Source: Amaurobius ferox
Taxonomy: Eukaryota; Arthropoda; Arachnida; Araneae; Amaurobiidae
NCBI GenBank assembly: GCA_951213105.1
Contig: OX578149.1
Location: 3,509,606-3,573,605, forward strand
Reading direction: 5' to 3'
DNA: 64,000 bases
The notes below the pieces were generated by a model that saw nothing but the letters and a program-made list of their open reading frames with translations, had not been told where the DNA came from and did not search any database. The stretch's first letter is position 1, and the number at the start of each line of letters is the position of its first letter. Made by a program: the position numbers and the translations under genes. Shown piece after piece: positions 45,381-56,894 of the stretch.

Positions 45381-45904
45381 ATCTTACACGTGCTGCTATT
45401 ATTTCACATTACAGTTCGTGGAGGTATTGTTTTTCAGCTTTTGTATAATTCAATTGATTTATTTTTCTAATTCCACTAGCCAGTAGACAGCTCCAATGGT
45501 GTCTATAGTTAAATACTATCGCCATTGTCAGAAACTGGCTATTCTATCGGTTTTAATTCGAATTGTATGGCTGTCCTGATGAGAATGCAATTTCGAACTG
45601 ACCGCCATTTTTTGTGTGGTTTCGATTGATTGTTCTCTATTCTTGATCTCTTGTCTTGAGCTGATTATTATTGCCTATTCTCATTTTTGCAGAGTTTTAT
45701 TTTTATTTACTTTTATATACTTTTAATTGTGATTTTTGAATCCTAATATTCTTCTCATCCCCCTTTCCAATGTAGTGATATGTAACCTTCTATCTTTATC
45801 CTTAGACTTGGCTTATAGTTACTCATTTGTAACAGATATGCTAGAGATGGGTTTTTTTGTACATACAGTAGTTTATGCAAAAAAATTTCGATTAAAATCA
45901 TTTA

Positions 45905-45910
<6 letters not shown>

Positions 45911-45985
<75 letters not shown>
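45911..45985. repeat. (AT)n microsatellite, about 75 bp
   Basis: Uninterrupted AT repeat. A shorter tract lies at 45058-45088. Such runs produce spurious Tyr-Ile reading frames. Confidence 0.95.
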
Positions 45986-45988
<3 letters not shown>

Positions 45989-46439
45989 GTTTGAAAATCC
46001 AATGATAGAATAGAGAGAATATATATGTATATACTAAAACAAGAATTAAGTATATATAATCATACTTATCGATTTTACATAAAATCCATGATAGTGTACA
46101 CTAAACTAGCTACTAAATGAGAAATTTAATTTTCTAGTCTAGCTGCACCAAATGGCATCAAATAATTTGAAGTTTTGAAAATGGTCTAAAATATTATGCC
46201 ATATGCCACCTCCTATTTTAGATACAATTAGATTAAATTTCTATTTTTTATACAATTTTGTAGTGGAAAATTTTTTATTGCAAATTTTTCTTTTATTTAT
46301 CTTCAAAATCTAACCATTGTTATAAATGCTGTTGGCATTTCAAAAGAATTAATATTTGAATAATTTAACCTTCAATGTTGAAAACTAAAGGTATCATTGA
46401 TACTTTTGTTATCAGTGGCTATTGTTATCGGTTAGATTT

Positions 46440-46920
46440 TAAATGTCTTACTCATCGGGGACGGAGTGAAAGAGCTCACAAAGCAAAATCGGGTGAAGAG
46501 TGTCAGCAAACAAGGGGCAGAGCACAATGTCCTTATTATGTCTGCATAACAGTTGGGGTGAAGGAGATCATAAAGCAAGCTCTGGTGGTTTGTGGTGATT
46601 AGTGAGCAGCAGCACACAGAAGGCAGAGCCCTTGAGCTCTGGCGGTTACTGAGCGTCAGCAAACAGGGGTATGAGAGTGGTTGTATACACCATTTGGGGT
46701 GAAAGAACTCATGAAGCAAACTCTTGGAATTGATCAATACCAGCAGATAAATGGCAAATTCTCAACAGTTGTATTACTCCTGCATAGCAAGTGGCACGAA
46801 AGAGCTCATACAGTGAACTTAACGGGTGCCAGTAGGGATGGTTCACAAAGAAGATGGCTTGCTTTGTGAGCCACGAGGGTAACTCACAAAGCAAGTTACA
46901 TGGATTTATGAGCATCAGCC
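46440..46920. repeat. Degenerate tandem repeat, unit about 110-130 bp
   Basis: gaaagagctcacaaagcaaa, gagtgtcagcaaacaaggggcagag and gttggggtgaaggag recur three to four times with many changes (46465, 46555, 46655, 46695, 46798). It is GC-richer than its surroundings. Non-coding. Confidence 0.6.
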
Positions 46921-47371
46921 CCCTAGTGTTGAAAAAAACCCTAGAAACTATGCAAAATAGTGGAGGTCATTTTGCAACTTTAAGGGAGGTTTAGTGTTGA
47001 GTTATTCCTAACCAACTCCTGTACACACGGTGCAAAAAGCCTATTGCTTATTTTTAACACTGTTCATTAAGTTTGAATACCTTGAAAAATTATGACTAAT
47101 TTGGTTTTTTCTGGCCCTTTTATAATATAAATTTTGAAATATTTGTAAATAAATCTTACAAATATTTCAAACAATTACATAAGTGTCGGATCTTCAAATT
47201 TCCTGAATGTCTCTATTTAGACTCGACTTCCTAATCCAAGTGACTCAAAATTTTGTGACAAAGTGATTAAGACAGAGACTGCGGAGTGGTCAAACAGAAT
47301 GGATAATGCCGTGCTATTAAGTATTTTCCTAAAGTCTTTGACTCTGATTCACTTATGTTTTGATTTTGCAG

Positions 47372-47475
47372 AAGATGGAAAGGCCTTCAAAATGAAGAAC
47401 AAGAACAACTCTAAGCCAATGGGGAATTCCGTGAGAATGGGCGATAAAGTACAGCCAAAGGATAATAAAGAGATG
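47372..47475 (+). CDS. para: Voltage-gated sodium channel alpha, exon: II-III linker (b)
   Basis: A 104-nt exon. AA joins the G of the preceding exon to make Glu, then DGKAFKMKNKNNSKPMGNSV and RMGDKVQPKDNKEM. Acceptor is tgattttgcag, donor gtaagg at 47476, exit phase 0. It is Lys/Asn-rich and hydrophilic, fitting the cytoplasmic linker, and corresponds to the NNKPKKSK region of insect para. Because it enters in phase 1 and exits in phase 0, skipping it would break the frame, so it is probably constitutive. Confidence 0.85.
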
Positions 47476-48788
47476 GTAAGGAGCACATTTTGGGTTCACT
47501 CGCTGAAATTTTGCTTGAGAAGCAAACATGAAATGAGTGTAAATATCCCTTGAAACTGTAAGTAGAATAAACATATAAATCTGATGTGGGCAGCACATGA
47601 CTTTCCCTGCAGACTAAAATCCATGTCATCTTTATTTCATTAATAATTCATTAAATTGAGTTTAATTTATCTAAATAACACGAACAATTAATTGAAATTA
47701 CAGTGAATTTACACTTTTAATTTTGTTTTCATTTCCTAATTGGACCTATTTCTCAAAACCTATTGGACCTGTTCTTCACCATGACAATGCATTTTCTCAT
47801 TCAGCAAGAATGACGGTCGAATTTCGTAAACAAAGAAGCATCAAAGTGATAGAACATCCATCCTATTCTCCTGATCTTACTATATGTGACTTTTGGCTAT
47901 TTTTTAATCTAAAAAAAAATTTACGTGGGTGTCGTTTTCATGCCGAAGATGAGATTGATGAGGCTATAAAAGCATATTTTTCACCAGTTCCAAGAAATGG
48001 ATGGCTTGAAGCATTTAATCTTTGTAAAATTTGCCTACAAAGTGCATTGATGTTGGAGGGGAGTGCTTTGAACACTGCTAAAAGTTGGTAAGTTTAACTT
48101 GTACCACTTAGTCGTATCTCAAAAATTTCAGTGTGACCCTCATAGTAGTATATTTTCTCAGGCAAACCTAAAGTTCTATCATCAAAATGACTGATTTACA
48201 ACAGATAGACACTATTTTCCAGGACTTTTTTTTTAACATTCTAAAAATACTCTGAACATACACGTATTGATCTAAATGTACTTTTTAAATGACTCATATA
48301 GTGTTCAATGTGAGTCAAAAACATTTTTATTATATTTTAATTTAGTTTAATACATAGTTTAAAGTACAGTGGCATTAAACTTCCTATAGGTTTGCTAATA
48401 TTATGTTTTATATTGTTGTATATTATGTTTTATATTAACTAAATTTGCTTAATATTCTGCATTGTTTTTATCAACCTTACTCACATGTCCCATTCGCTAC
48501 TGCACAGTTAGATTATGTCTTTGAAATTTAAAGCGTAATTCTGTAGTATTGCACAATGAGCATAATAAGCTGCTCTTAAAAGATTTATATATGTTTTTTT
48601 TTAATATAAATATGTCCACTCTTATTTTCATGAGACATGTTTTCCTGAACAGATAACTAGAAGAGAAAAATGTTTATTTTTTAATTCAAGTGTTTGTTTT
48701 TATTTGTAATGTTTTTCTTTTTATGACTAGTGTGTTATTTCCTTTTTGCCGCTTTCATCTAACCGATTAACAGAAGTTGTTTATGCAG
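47476..48788 (+). other. 1.3-kb intron in the II-III linker
   Basis: Phase 0 GT-AG intron (gtaagg ... tttatgcag). It holds the dispersed repeat at 47580-47757 and a truncated mariner. 48150-48780 is AT-rich with nothing supportable. Confidence 0.88.
47758..48144 (+). mobile_element. 5'-truncated mariner copy with transposase fragment
   Basis: Same family as 19246-19896: LHHDNAFSHSARMTVEF and HPSYSPDLTICDFW hold the second and third catalytic Asp, then FFNLKKNLRGCRF, and the 3' terminus ctcaaaaatttcagtgtgaccctca. The left border abuts a dispersed repeat with no TIR, so the 5' half was lost. The frame ends at TAA (48089-48091) after LNTAKSW. Compared with the 19-kb copy, more Asp-Asp context is preserved but it starts later. 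Confidence 0.88.
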
Positions 48789-48975
48789 GAGAAGGAAATA
48801 TTTGGCAACAAGGTACATCCACAGAAGGACGAAGACAACCTCAGCAATAAGTCCTTCAATGGCTTCAAGGATAAAGGTGTCATCATCGAGAAACCGTCCA
48901 AAGAAACCAGTCGTTCTTCACAGTATGGGTCAGATGATGAGAAGAAAGATGCCAGCAAGGAAGACCTGGGAGACG
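48789..48975 (+). CDS. para: Voltage-gated sodium channel alpha, exon: II-III linker (c)
   Basis: This exon encodes 62 codons plus one base: EKEIFGNKVHPQKDEDNLSN, then SFNGFKDKGVIIEKPSKETS and a C-terminal RSSQYGSDDEKKDASKEDLGD. DASKEDLG is a signature of the arthropod para linker, and SNKSFNGFKDK aligns with the insect SINSYGSHKNRPFKD region. Acceptor is tttatgcag, donor gtaagg at 48976, exit phase 1. Ser/Thr next to Lys/Arg offer possible kinase sites. A second 76-codon frame over it is a shadow. Confidence 0.92.
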
Positions 48976-49388
48976 GTAAGGAATATAGAATCAGTGTTGC
49001 CCATCCTCCTGTGCTCTAAACTATGTAACTAAATTGCTACTTTTAAAACTTATTGTTTATACAGATTCATAAAAGCCTTCACAAAGTATAAGCTGTTTGA
49101 TATAGAACCATTTTGAATGGATCTGTGTGGAACATCATCAAAGGGAGAAGATAGTGACTAATTAAAGTTACAAAATTTCACTTATTTTCTCAGATGTGAA
49201 ATGAATAGGCAAATATCTAAGCAGTTCTATCTACTTATACTATAAATTAGCTATGTAAATTTTGTGACAGCTTTTATCTTGAATTACCCATAGATATTCT
49301 CACCCAGTATTTGTTATCCATTCCAAGAAAAGACTTTTCTCTTAACTGCTAGCATTTTATTGTTGAAGTACTTGTTTAATTTCTTCAG
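48976..49388 (+). other. 413-nt intron
   Basis: Phase 1 GT-AG intron (gtaagg ... tttcttcag), AT-rich, no repeats recognised. Confidence 0.9.
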
Positions 49389-49663
49389 ATGTGATGGCTG
49401 GTACAGATATCAATCCTCAGACGGAAGGGGATGTGGATAGCGACAAACTGGAGACAACGACTGCAGACATCATCATCGCAGAAGATCCGGCTGACTGCTG
49501 TCCAGATCTTTGTTATCAAAAGATCTTTTTCTGTGCAGAAGAGTACAATCCAGATTTTTGGGGAAACTGGAAAGAACTTCGAGCAAAGACATTTATACTT
49601 ATAGAAGATAAATATTTTGAAACCGTTATAATTACTATGATCATGATTAGCAGCTTAGCCTTA
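49389..49663 (+). CDS. para: Voltage-gated sodium channel alpha, exon: end of II-III linker and DIII S1
   Basis: AT completes the Asp codon, then an acidic tail (TDINPQTEGDVDSDKLETTT, ADIIIAEDPADCCPDLCYQK) leads to WGNWKELRAKTFILIEDKYF and the first DIII helix, ETVIITMIMISSLAL. DIII-ADCCPD-YY/YQK and IEDKYFETxxITMI are diagnostic of domain III in arthropod para. Acceptor is tttcttcag, donor gtaagt at 49664, phase 0. The exon marks the return from the variable linker to the membrane domain. Intact. Confidence 0.96.
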
Positions 49664-49868
49664 GTAAGTAGAAATTGAGGCTCTTTTTGTTGTGTTCCAC
49701 CCAAATAAGCAATCCCCCAAAGTATGTTCTCTGTTTAAAACAAAAGTCTTATAATGGCATGCAGAGCCATCAAAAAGACTCATCTTCCATCCTGTATGAA
49801 TAATTAAATATCCTACATGCATAAATATTAAACACCAATCTATGCACTTCCCTCTCAATTGATTATGT

Positions 49869-50292
49869 CAGGGTGCAAACAGGTGCTTGAAAATTGGGAA
49901 AGTACTTGAATTTTAAATAACCATTTTCAAGGACTTGAAAGTACTTGAAAATTCCCATTTTCTTGGTTAAGTCCTTGAAAAGGACTGGGATGAAAATGGT
50001 ACATGGATTCTCAGCATTGTGTTTTTTCCAAGTTCTGTTTTTCTTGGAAATTTCTCTAGAATTCCACTGTTCCCAAAAATTTCCTAAACAACATCTTTTT
50101 TTTTTTTCAAAAATTTCCTCAACAGCTTCAACAATAAACAATAACATTAATTTGCTATTTATTTTTCCTCCCAGAAATGCATACAACTTCATAATGAGGG
50201 GTTGATTGACATCCTTGAAAAAAAATTACATGGTACTTGAAAGTCCTTGAAAAGTGTTTGAATTTTTTTTACGGGAATGTGTACTCACCCTG
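49869..50292. mobile_element. MITE with CAGGGTG ends
   Basis: cagggtgcaaacaggtgcttg on the left faces cagggtgagtacacattcccg inverted on the right. The interior repeats 'aaggacttgaaagtacttgaaaa'-type phrases as inverted subterminal repeats. Non-coding. No clear target duplication. Confidence 0.65.
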
Positions 50293-51469
50293 GGGGATGT
50301 TGCATTAATATAGTAAAGCACCATTTATATGCTTCTCAAAGGGGTACAATCATATATTCAAAGGTATTTATGCCATTGGATAGGAATGTGTCAAAATGAT
50401 AAAGTGTGCTTTGCTGTATTAACACGTTGAACTGGTGCTCTGCCATTTACACCAGGACTGCTTTTAAAAATATGCTAAATTCAATTGACATTCTTGTATG
50501 TTATTACATTGTATCTTGGGGATAAATGACACTCATAAAACTAAAATTTGGCTAGTTTAACTTGAATAGAAAAATAGGATTAGATGAAAATCAGTTCAAT
50601 CTTTCCATTTCCAAAGTGCGTTTATATTGGATATTGACCTATTTTTATGGAATGCTAAATCATAATTGTTTGATGGGATTTACATTAAAGATGAATGAAA
50701 ATTAAATTATATTGAAAGAGAATTTTTAAAATGTAATTGATTAAGGCGCTTAAATTCATTTTGAAAAATCTGTGTAATGTATCACTTAACCTTTAATCAC
50801 AGAAAACAATACACTTTTAAATGGATGCATTGTCAAACCTGGTCCTGGATCTCATACACAGTTGGTAACATTTTTGCAATGGGAAAACAACAGGAACGGA
50901 TATAAAAATAAAAACTTTTTCCCCCCTTTCCAGCTATCATGAGACTACAGCATGAGTTACTGAGAGGACTGACTGCTTGGATGGCACTTGAAATAAATCA
51001 AAATTAGGAACTTATCTAATTAAAAATACATACAGTTAAAAACAACTTTTCTAAGGCCAATATGTATTAGATGAGAGAATGATAATATTTTAATAAATAA
51101 AAACATTTTGTACACAGAAATCAAACAATGTAACACATTAATAAAACAAGAAGTTTCAAAGATACAGTGGATCCCCTTCTTCGATACAAGATACATCAAC
51201 AAATCCAAAGACAAGGAGGACACAAATGAAAAAACAGGGGGATATATATGGGTTAACAGTTCACCTCAGAGAACCAGTCGAAAAGAAAAAAGAACAGCCT
51301 AGCCAATTTTCTCTATAATCTCCTTGTAATGGTATATTTTGTTTCCTTATGTTTGTCCTTTAGTTTTCGTATATTTTTTAGTTTATATTACTCTTGTGTA
51401 TCATTTTGTTTTATTTTCACCTTGTTTGCACTATTTTAATCTTATTTTATTTTGTCTCATCATGTTAGA

Positions 51470-51700
51470 ACATTTAGATTATGTTTGGAGGAAGTCCAAT
51501 CTTGTGTGTTACTTCTCTGTGATTGGCTGGACTGTTCTTCATTCAGCTTTCTGATTGGATCTCTTAGGTAGACTGTTATTCTATGATTTGGGTCTATATA
51601 TATTCCTTTGTTTCTTTATTTGCGTCTTTTTGTCCATTTTACTTCAGGTTTGTTGGTATATCTTGCACTGAAAGCAAGGATCCAGTGTATCCTCGCTATT
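51470..51700 (+). promoter_or_regulatory. Promoter-like stretch, possibly a solo LTR
   Basis: gtgattggctgg (51519) and ctgattggatct (51550), two ATTGG (inverted CCAAT) boxes, precede tctatatatatt (51593), a TATA-like box, in a compact arrangement. It lies in an intron with no gene to serve. A solitary LTR is possible, but no edges or target duplication were found. Confidence 0.25.
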
Positions 51701-51859
51701 TTATTTTATTAATTTGTGCTTAATTATGTTTGAATTTTCTCTTAATGATAATTTGTATTGGATATTTTGTGGAATATTTATAGTTATGAGAAATATCAAC
51801 TGTTTGCTATTTAATAATTTGTGTCATAGCCTCACTCCTCTATTTGTTTTCAAACTTAG

Positions 51860-52033
51860 GCAGCAGAAGACGTAGACCTGAAGTACAGGCCTATTTTAAA
51901 AATGGTGTTAACCTACATGGACAAAGTGTTTACCGTCCTGTTTTTCTTTGAGATGTTAGTAAAATGGCTGGCTCTTGGTTTCCGGAAATATTTCACTAAT
52001 GCATGGTGCTGGTTAGATTTTGTTATTGTCCTG
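51860..52033 (+). CDS. para: Voltage-gated sodium channel alpha, exon: DIII S1-S2 loop to S3
   Basis: This exon encodes 58 codons: [36 protein letters not shown] (IIIS2 with conserved Glu and Lys), ALGFRKYF and [12 protein letters not shown] (start of IIIS3 with its Asp). Acceptor is caaacttag, donor gtaagt at 52034, phase 0. The next exon should begin VSL... (rest of S3 and the S4 sensor), where insects have mutually exclusive exons; it is not in the remaining 12 kb of the window. Intact, closely matching arthropod para. Confidence 0.96.
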
Positions 52034-54162
52034 GTAAGTGGATTTGCATATCCTTTAAATAGCCATAACTGTTCTTTTGCAAGCCCTGCTATCATGGCAA
52101 AAAATGGCTCCAATAAATCAATTCAAATCACTCCATTTTCATTTCCCTTATAATATGCTAGTGCATGGTAAAAATTTTTAATATTCAAACAAATTCAATA
52201 AAGTGTGGTTGGAAGTAATTATTTTGAAACTTCCACCCCAAAATTCTAAAATACTTGCTATAAAGAACTTTAGTATTTTTTTATGTTATCTCATCATCTA
52301 CCCCTTGCTATGAGCAACAAAAAATATTAAAAAACATGATAGTAAAGGTGTGACTAGGTGAATACTTTTATTCTTGAAAGTTTATTTTTGTTATCAAAGT
52401 TGGCAGAACAAAATCATACATTTAATTCTGAAGAAATGTTTGAAAACTAAAATATTAAATATAGAGCGCATGCAGTTCAATGGGATAATAGTGTTTCTAA
52501 TAAATTTAATTTTAAAGCATTTGCCTTTGACCTTTTTTTTTTTATGGAAGCATTTTTTGCCACTTTATATGAATTTTTAAAGTTTTAACGAATATAAGGA
52601 TTCTTTAGTTTCATAATACAAATATTTAATGTATTAAATACTGTGCTATGTAGTTTTGCTAACATTATGTTTGAAATAATTGTATGTTATTTTTAAATAC
52701 CCAAATAACTAAAAACTAAGTGTCCTTTTCTAATTTTCTAAGATATTTTAGATAGTTCAAAGTATTGTTTCAAATTGCTTCTGTGGTTTGGTTGGCTACC
52801 CGATCATCCTTTTCTCCTTATTTCATTTCCCCATGCAGTACAAAATCTAGTTCAGCGGGACTCAGTGTGTCAACCTATCTAAATAGATTCATTTGTATGT
52901 TAGACAGAAAAGGTTCTACAGATTTCTCAGCTAGATATTTTGCATTGGTGGCTAGATTCTGTAACAAACGCTTTCATTCTAATCGATGCACTCAAATATT
53001 TCAATAGACTCAGACTCTAGTTACTTCGAAATTATTAGCTAAAGCCAGTTGACAGACAAAAAAAAAGGTGGAAAGATATTTTATGTAGATTTGTTATTTT
53101 CTGCATGACATAAAGGGACTTGAATGAAAGAATTATCATTTTTCCAAGTTGCACAACTTGTAAAAGAGGAATCCGCCTAATAAAAAGTGTGTTACAATTT
53201 TATCCAAATGGCAACACAAAAAAATTATAAGATCAAAATAATTCCTCAAATTCATTAAGTTTCCAATGAGTGTATACAATTTGAGCACCCAAAATCATGA
53301 ATGGACAAGTTTTAGTGGTTTTTTTTCTTTCCCTGTGTATATGTGTGCATGCACACATTATTTATATTTACTATAGCTTTAAGACTGTCTGCACCATTTT
53401 CTGAAAATTGGCAGTTAGATACCTTATGTGTCACCATGAGTTGGTTAGATTTTAATGCTAATCGAAAAAATGGAACTAGGGCTTTATTGTTAAATGACTT
53501 GCAAAAACTAAAATAAATATCAACTATATTAAGCAAGGGGTTGGTTCTTATGTGATATTTTCACAACAAGGTGAATTGAACTGTTTCTGCATCTGTAGGA
53601 TAAACCAATCTCAAGATATTGCTTCCCCTCTCCCCCATTATAATGTCATTTGAAATATATTATTTTGTGAGATTCAACTTAATTTTCTGGAAATAAATAA
53701 TGCAATAAATAAAAATGTATTTAAAGAAAGTTTTATTTTTTCCTCCCTCCATAATCTGCCCATTTCTAGTATCTCCAAATCCTAACATTTTGCCTATTGG
53801 ATCCCGTTCATAATTAGATCCAATGTCTACTTTCCCCCCTCTCGCGTATATTTATCTAATGTAAAAGAGGAAAAATTCCCTCAACCCTGTTATCCACCAC
53901 TATAATAAAGAGCTAATATATATATAGAAATAGAGAAAATAAATATATATATATATATGTATTTTTATACAGGGTGATTAAAAAAAATATGGGCCGAACT
54001 TTACGAGATGGTATATACCAAACCAAGTATTTTTCATCCTAGTTTATCGGGTTGGAAATGAAACATAAAGGCTCCAGTGGGTGCTTAATGATGAAACCAA
54101 TGAGATGAGACGAAAACACAAGAATGATTAGAAGTTATAAAGTAACATTTAATAAACAATAA

Positions 54163-54413
54163 TTACAGTGATGGCTCAAAAGAGTGACCTTCAACATGAA
54201 TGCTTGTCTCATATCGGTGATGGAGGGATTGGCGAACTCTCTCAAACAGACCAGACATGTCGTGCACTTCAGCAGCAGTGGCCGAAATTCGGACGATGAG
54301 TTCCTTTTCAGATTCAAGGGGAGGAGTGTCACAGATGAGACTCTTGAGATATCCCCACAAAAAAAAGTCAAGACACAACAGATTGGGCTATCGTGGGGAG
54401 CCAAGCTATAGCA
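54163..54413 (-). pseudogene. Mariner-type transposase C-terminal fragment
   Basis: LCLDFFLWGYLKSLICDTPP, then SEKELIVRISATAAEVHDMS and LFERVRQSLHHRYETSIHVE match the C terminus of the MLE group whose signature is PRSPDLTPLDFFLWG. The stop in PR*PNLL and a frame variant show decay. The preceding RWIGRGGPI is 6.2 kb away on the other side of the insertion. Confidence 0.85.
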
Positions 54414-54437
54414 AGGCAAGGTTACTAGAATATTAAC

Positions 54438-56843
54438 AGGTTGTCTCACTCACTATTTATTCCCCCATGGTAACATTTCTGGACGAGCTGTGACGTCACT
54501 GCTAGACCTCCCAATCTGTGGCGCTTCATAGAAAAACATTAGAAAACGCAGTTTTGTTTAAAACTGTCTCACTTTAAGCATCAGCGAGATAAATGAAATG
54601 TTGAATAAACAATGTGCTGATTCTGAAATGTGACAAATAAATTCAAATTGAAATTCAAAACGAACTAAATTACAGTAAACGAATGATGGAGTCAAGGATA
54701 TGAATTTTCCAGGTGATTTTGTATAGCAAATACATTTAGATTTTTATTTTACACAAAATTTACACATTTCACGCCCAAAATGATAATCTTGATTAATATT
54801 TTACCCGCAAATATATTGAATGAATTTGGATTTTAATATAGTATTTTTTAACAATTACTTTTACAAGACGTTAAAGATTTTGAATGAAATATCCCGTTCA
54901 AATTCATTAAATAGAGACTGTGCATTCTACTGTCTGTATTGTCTATTAAAGAAATGAAGGTTTGAAATAAGATAAAACTGATGAGAAATATGTTAAAATA
55001 TAATTAAATAAGATTCTTTTTATAAAACTCTCCATATTATCTTTATCAATTTACGATTTCATTCATATTTCTTTAAAAATATGTTAATTTACAATTTCTT
55101 GCATATAAATTTTATAGCACATATATTCTGTCCAGTAAAAGCAAGCGTACCATTCCTTTCCGATTAGTTCCTATACAGAAAATATTTGAACTTTATATTT
55201 TCTGAAAAATGTCATTGATATGATTTAAAAATATTTAGATAGTAGCATTGTATGTTCAATGCACTTAATTAATATTTTTATTTTATATACTTAAAGAAAA
55301 CCCCATTTCTGTATATTTAATGATATACATTCTGTTTAAATTTGTTTTTTTGGAGTCTTTTTGAATCCATTTACTTTCTTTTATGGTACAGATATTACCG
55401 TAGAATTCTGTCGATCAGCCTTTTAAAATGCGACTGAAAATCATGGAAAATGAAGGGGGGGGGGGCATAGATCAGTCGGAATTTTATGCTAAAAAAACAA
55501 AAGTTATTTTTATCAATACATTTATTTTATTTAACAACGGATTTTTTTTTTCTCCGAAATTTTTCCGATGTTTATGGGGAAGGAACTTTAAATTAAAAAA
55601 TTCCTTTCAACGTTTGCTTTAACATAAATAGAGGTAAATGTGTCATTTTGATGTGACTATAAATTCATTTTTTTTACAAAATTATTCATTAAATTACACT
55701 TTATAATTTCTTTTAACTTATGAATACACCTTTCCTGAGCAAAAACCATTTCTACTGCATAGAAACTACTCCTTTATGTATTACTCACAGAGCCCTTTAA
55801 TTTGACGAATCAAGATATGAATGTCTTGACAGAAACTTTACTAACAAATGCATTAACAAAAAATTATTAACAACCTACATTTGATGTGACTAATGCTTAT
55901 TATTGCAATAGTTTGGGTAAAATATATGCTTTCAAATTTAAATCAATTACTGTTTCTCCTTCAGATAATTTGGAAAGTTTCCTCGCTTTCTCTGAAATCC
56001 GAAGATATATTTTTTCTAAAACATGTAAAATTTTCAGCTAAACAAAAGCCATGCATTGAATTGCTTGGAAATACTATATATTCTATTTTATTCTGCATTC
56101 TTCATGTTTGTAAAATTCAGAATGCATTCAATATTTAAATGACGATGCACCATTTAGATTAGAAATATATATTTATATCCTCCTCAAACCGATTCCGATA
56201 ACGCACTTAACAGTTAGTGACTCTTCTTTGATCATTCAATATCTTTTTATATATAACCTTTGATCATTCAATCATTCAATAATCTTTGAACATAGCATTC
56301 AGTCATCTTTGTATAAACTTCTCTTGATGTTAAAATTCTCATGGCTTTCCCTCTCATCGAAAATTTGCAATTTTTTTCATATGTACGGAATTTATTAAAT
56401 ATCCGTAAACTTCACATTCAAACCGATTCAACACTTCATCTCAAACCGATTCTGATAACGCACTTAACAGTTAGTGACTATTTTCTGATCATTCAATGTC
56501 TTTTTATATATGACCTTTGATCATTCAATAATCTTTAACATAGCATTCAGTAATCTTTGTATAAACTTCTCTTGATGTTAAAATTCTCATGGCTTTCTCT
56601 CTCATCCAAAATTTGCAATTTTTTTCATAAGTACGGAATTTATTAAATATCCATAAGTTGCACATTACACTGTTTAATTTTATTCTATATTACGTGCACA
56701 CACTTACTGTTAGGTAAATGTTTAAATAGTTTCCTATCAACGTCTCTCAATAGCTTTTCTCGCCTCTGACAGAGAACGGGTCTAGCAGTGACGTCACTCG
56801 TCTTTCCTTCCTGGAACAAGTTTTCCCCCGAACGAGACAACCT
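54438..56843. mobile_element. 2.4-kb non-autonomous element with TGACGTCA subterminal motif
   Basis: Termini aggttgtctc (54438) and, inverted, aggttgtctc (56834-56843) are identical. About 50 bp inside each end the 18-mer gtgacgtcactgctagac is present in inverted orientation (54490-54507 and 56780-56797). There is no transposase. The interior is AT-rich and includes a direct duplication at 56188-56665. Its superfamily is uncertain; P-like is my inference from the shared motif. Confidence 0.7.
56180..56665. repeat. Direct duplication, period 257 bp
   Basis: ctcaaaccgattccgataacg (56183) recurs as ctcaaaccgattctgataacg (56440), and the rest (gtgact, gatcattcaat, cttctcttgatgttaaaattc, tacggaatttattaaatatcc) follows in the same order in both copies with few differences. 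Confidence 0.9.
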
Positions 56844-56894
56844 TATATATAAGATATTCTATGGACCTAACAAGAGGTAGGACAAGATCTAAAC

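Larger units (their letters stand above)
36974..47371 (+). other. 10.4-kb intron in the II-III linker
   Basis: Phase 1 intron (gtttgt ... ttttgcag). It carries an inverted-repeat element, the copia retrotransposon, direct duplications at 45.2 kb, AT microsatellites and a degenerate ~130-bp repeat at 46.4-46.9 kb. 38350-38950, 44100-45040, 46000-46370 and 46930-47370 show nothing supportable. Confidence 0.88.
49664..51859 (+). other. 2.2-kb intron in DIII S1
   Basis: Phase 0 GT-AG intron (gtaagt ... caaacttag). It contains a CAGGGTG-ended MITE and a promoter-like stretch at about 51470-51700. 50300-51460 shows nothing supportable. Confidence 0.88.

Noticed and set aside
45736..46005. Tyr-Ile repeat protein
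   Set aside because: Translation of an (AT)n microsatellite.
51108..51302. 64-codon Lys-rich frame
   Set aside because: No similarity I can recognise, no splice or promoter context; too short to support.
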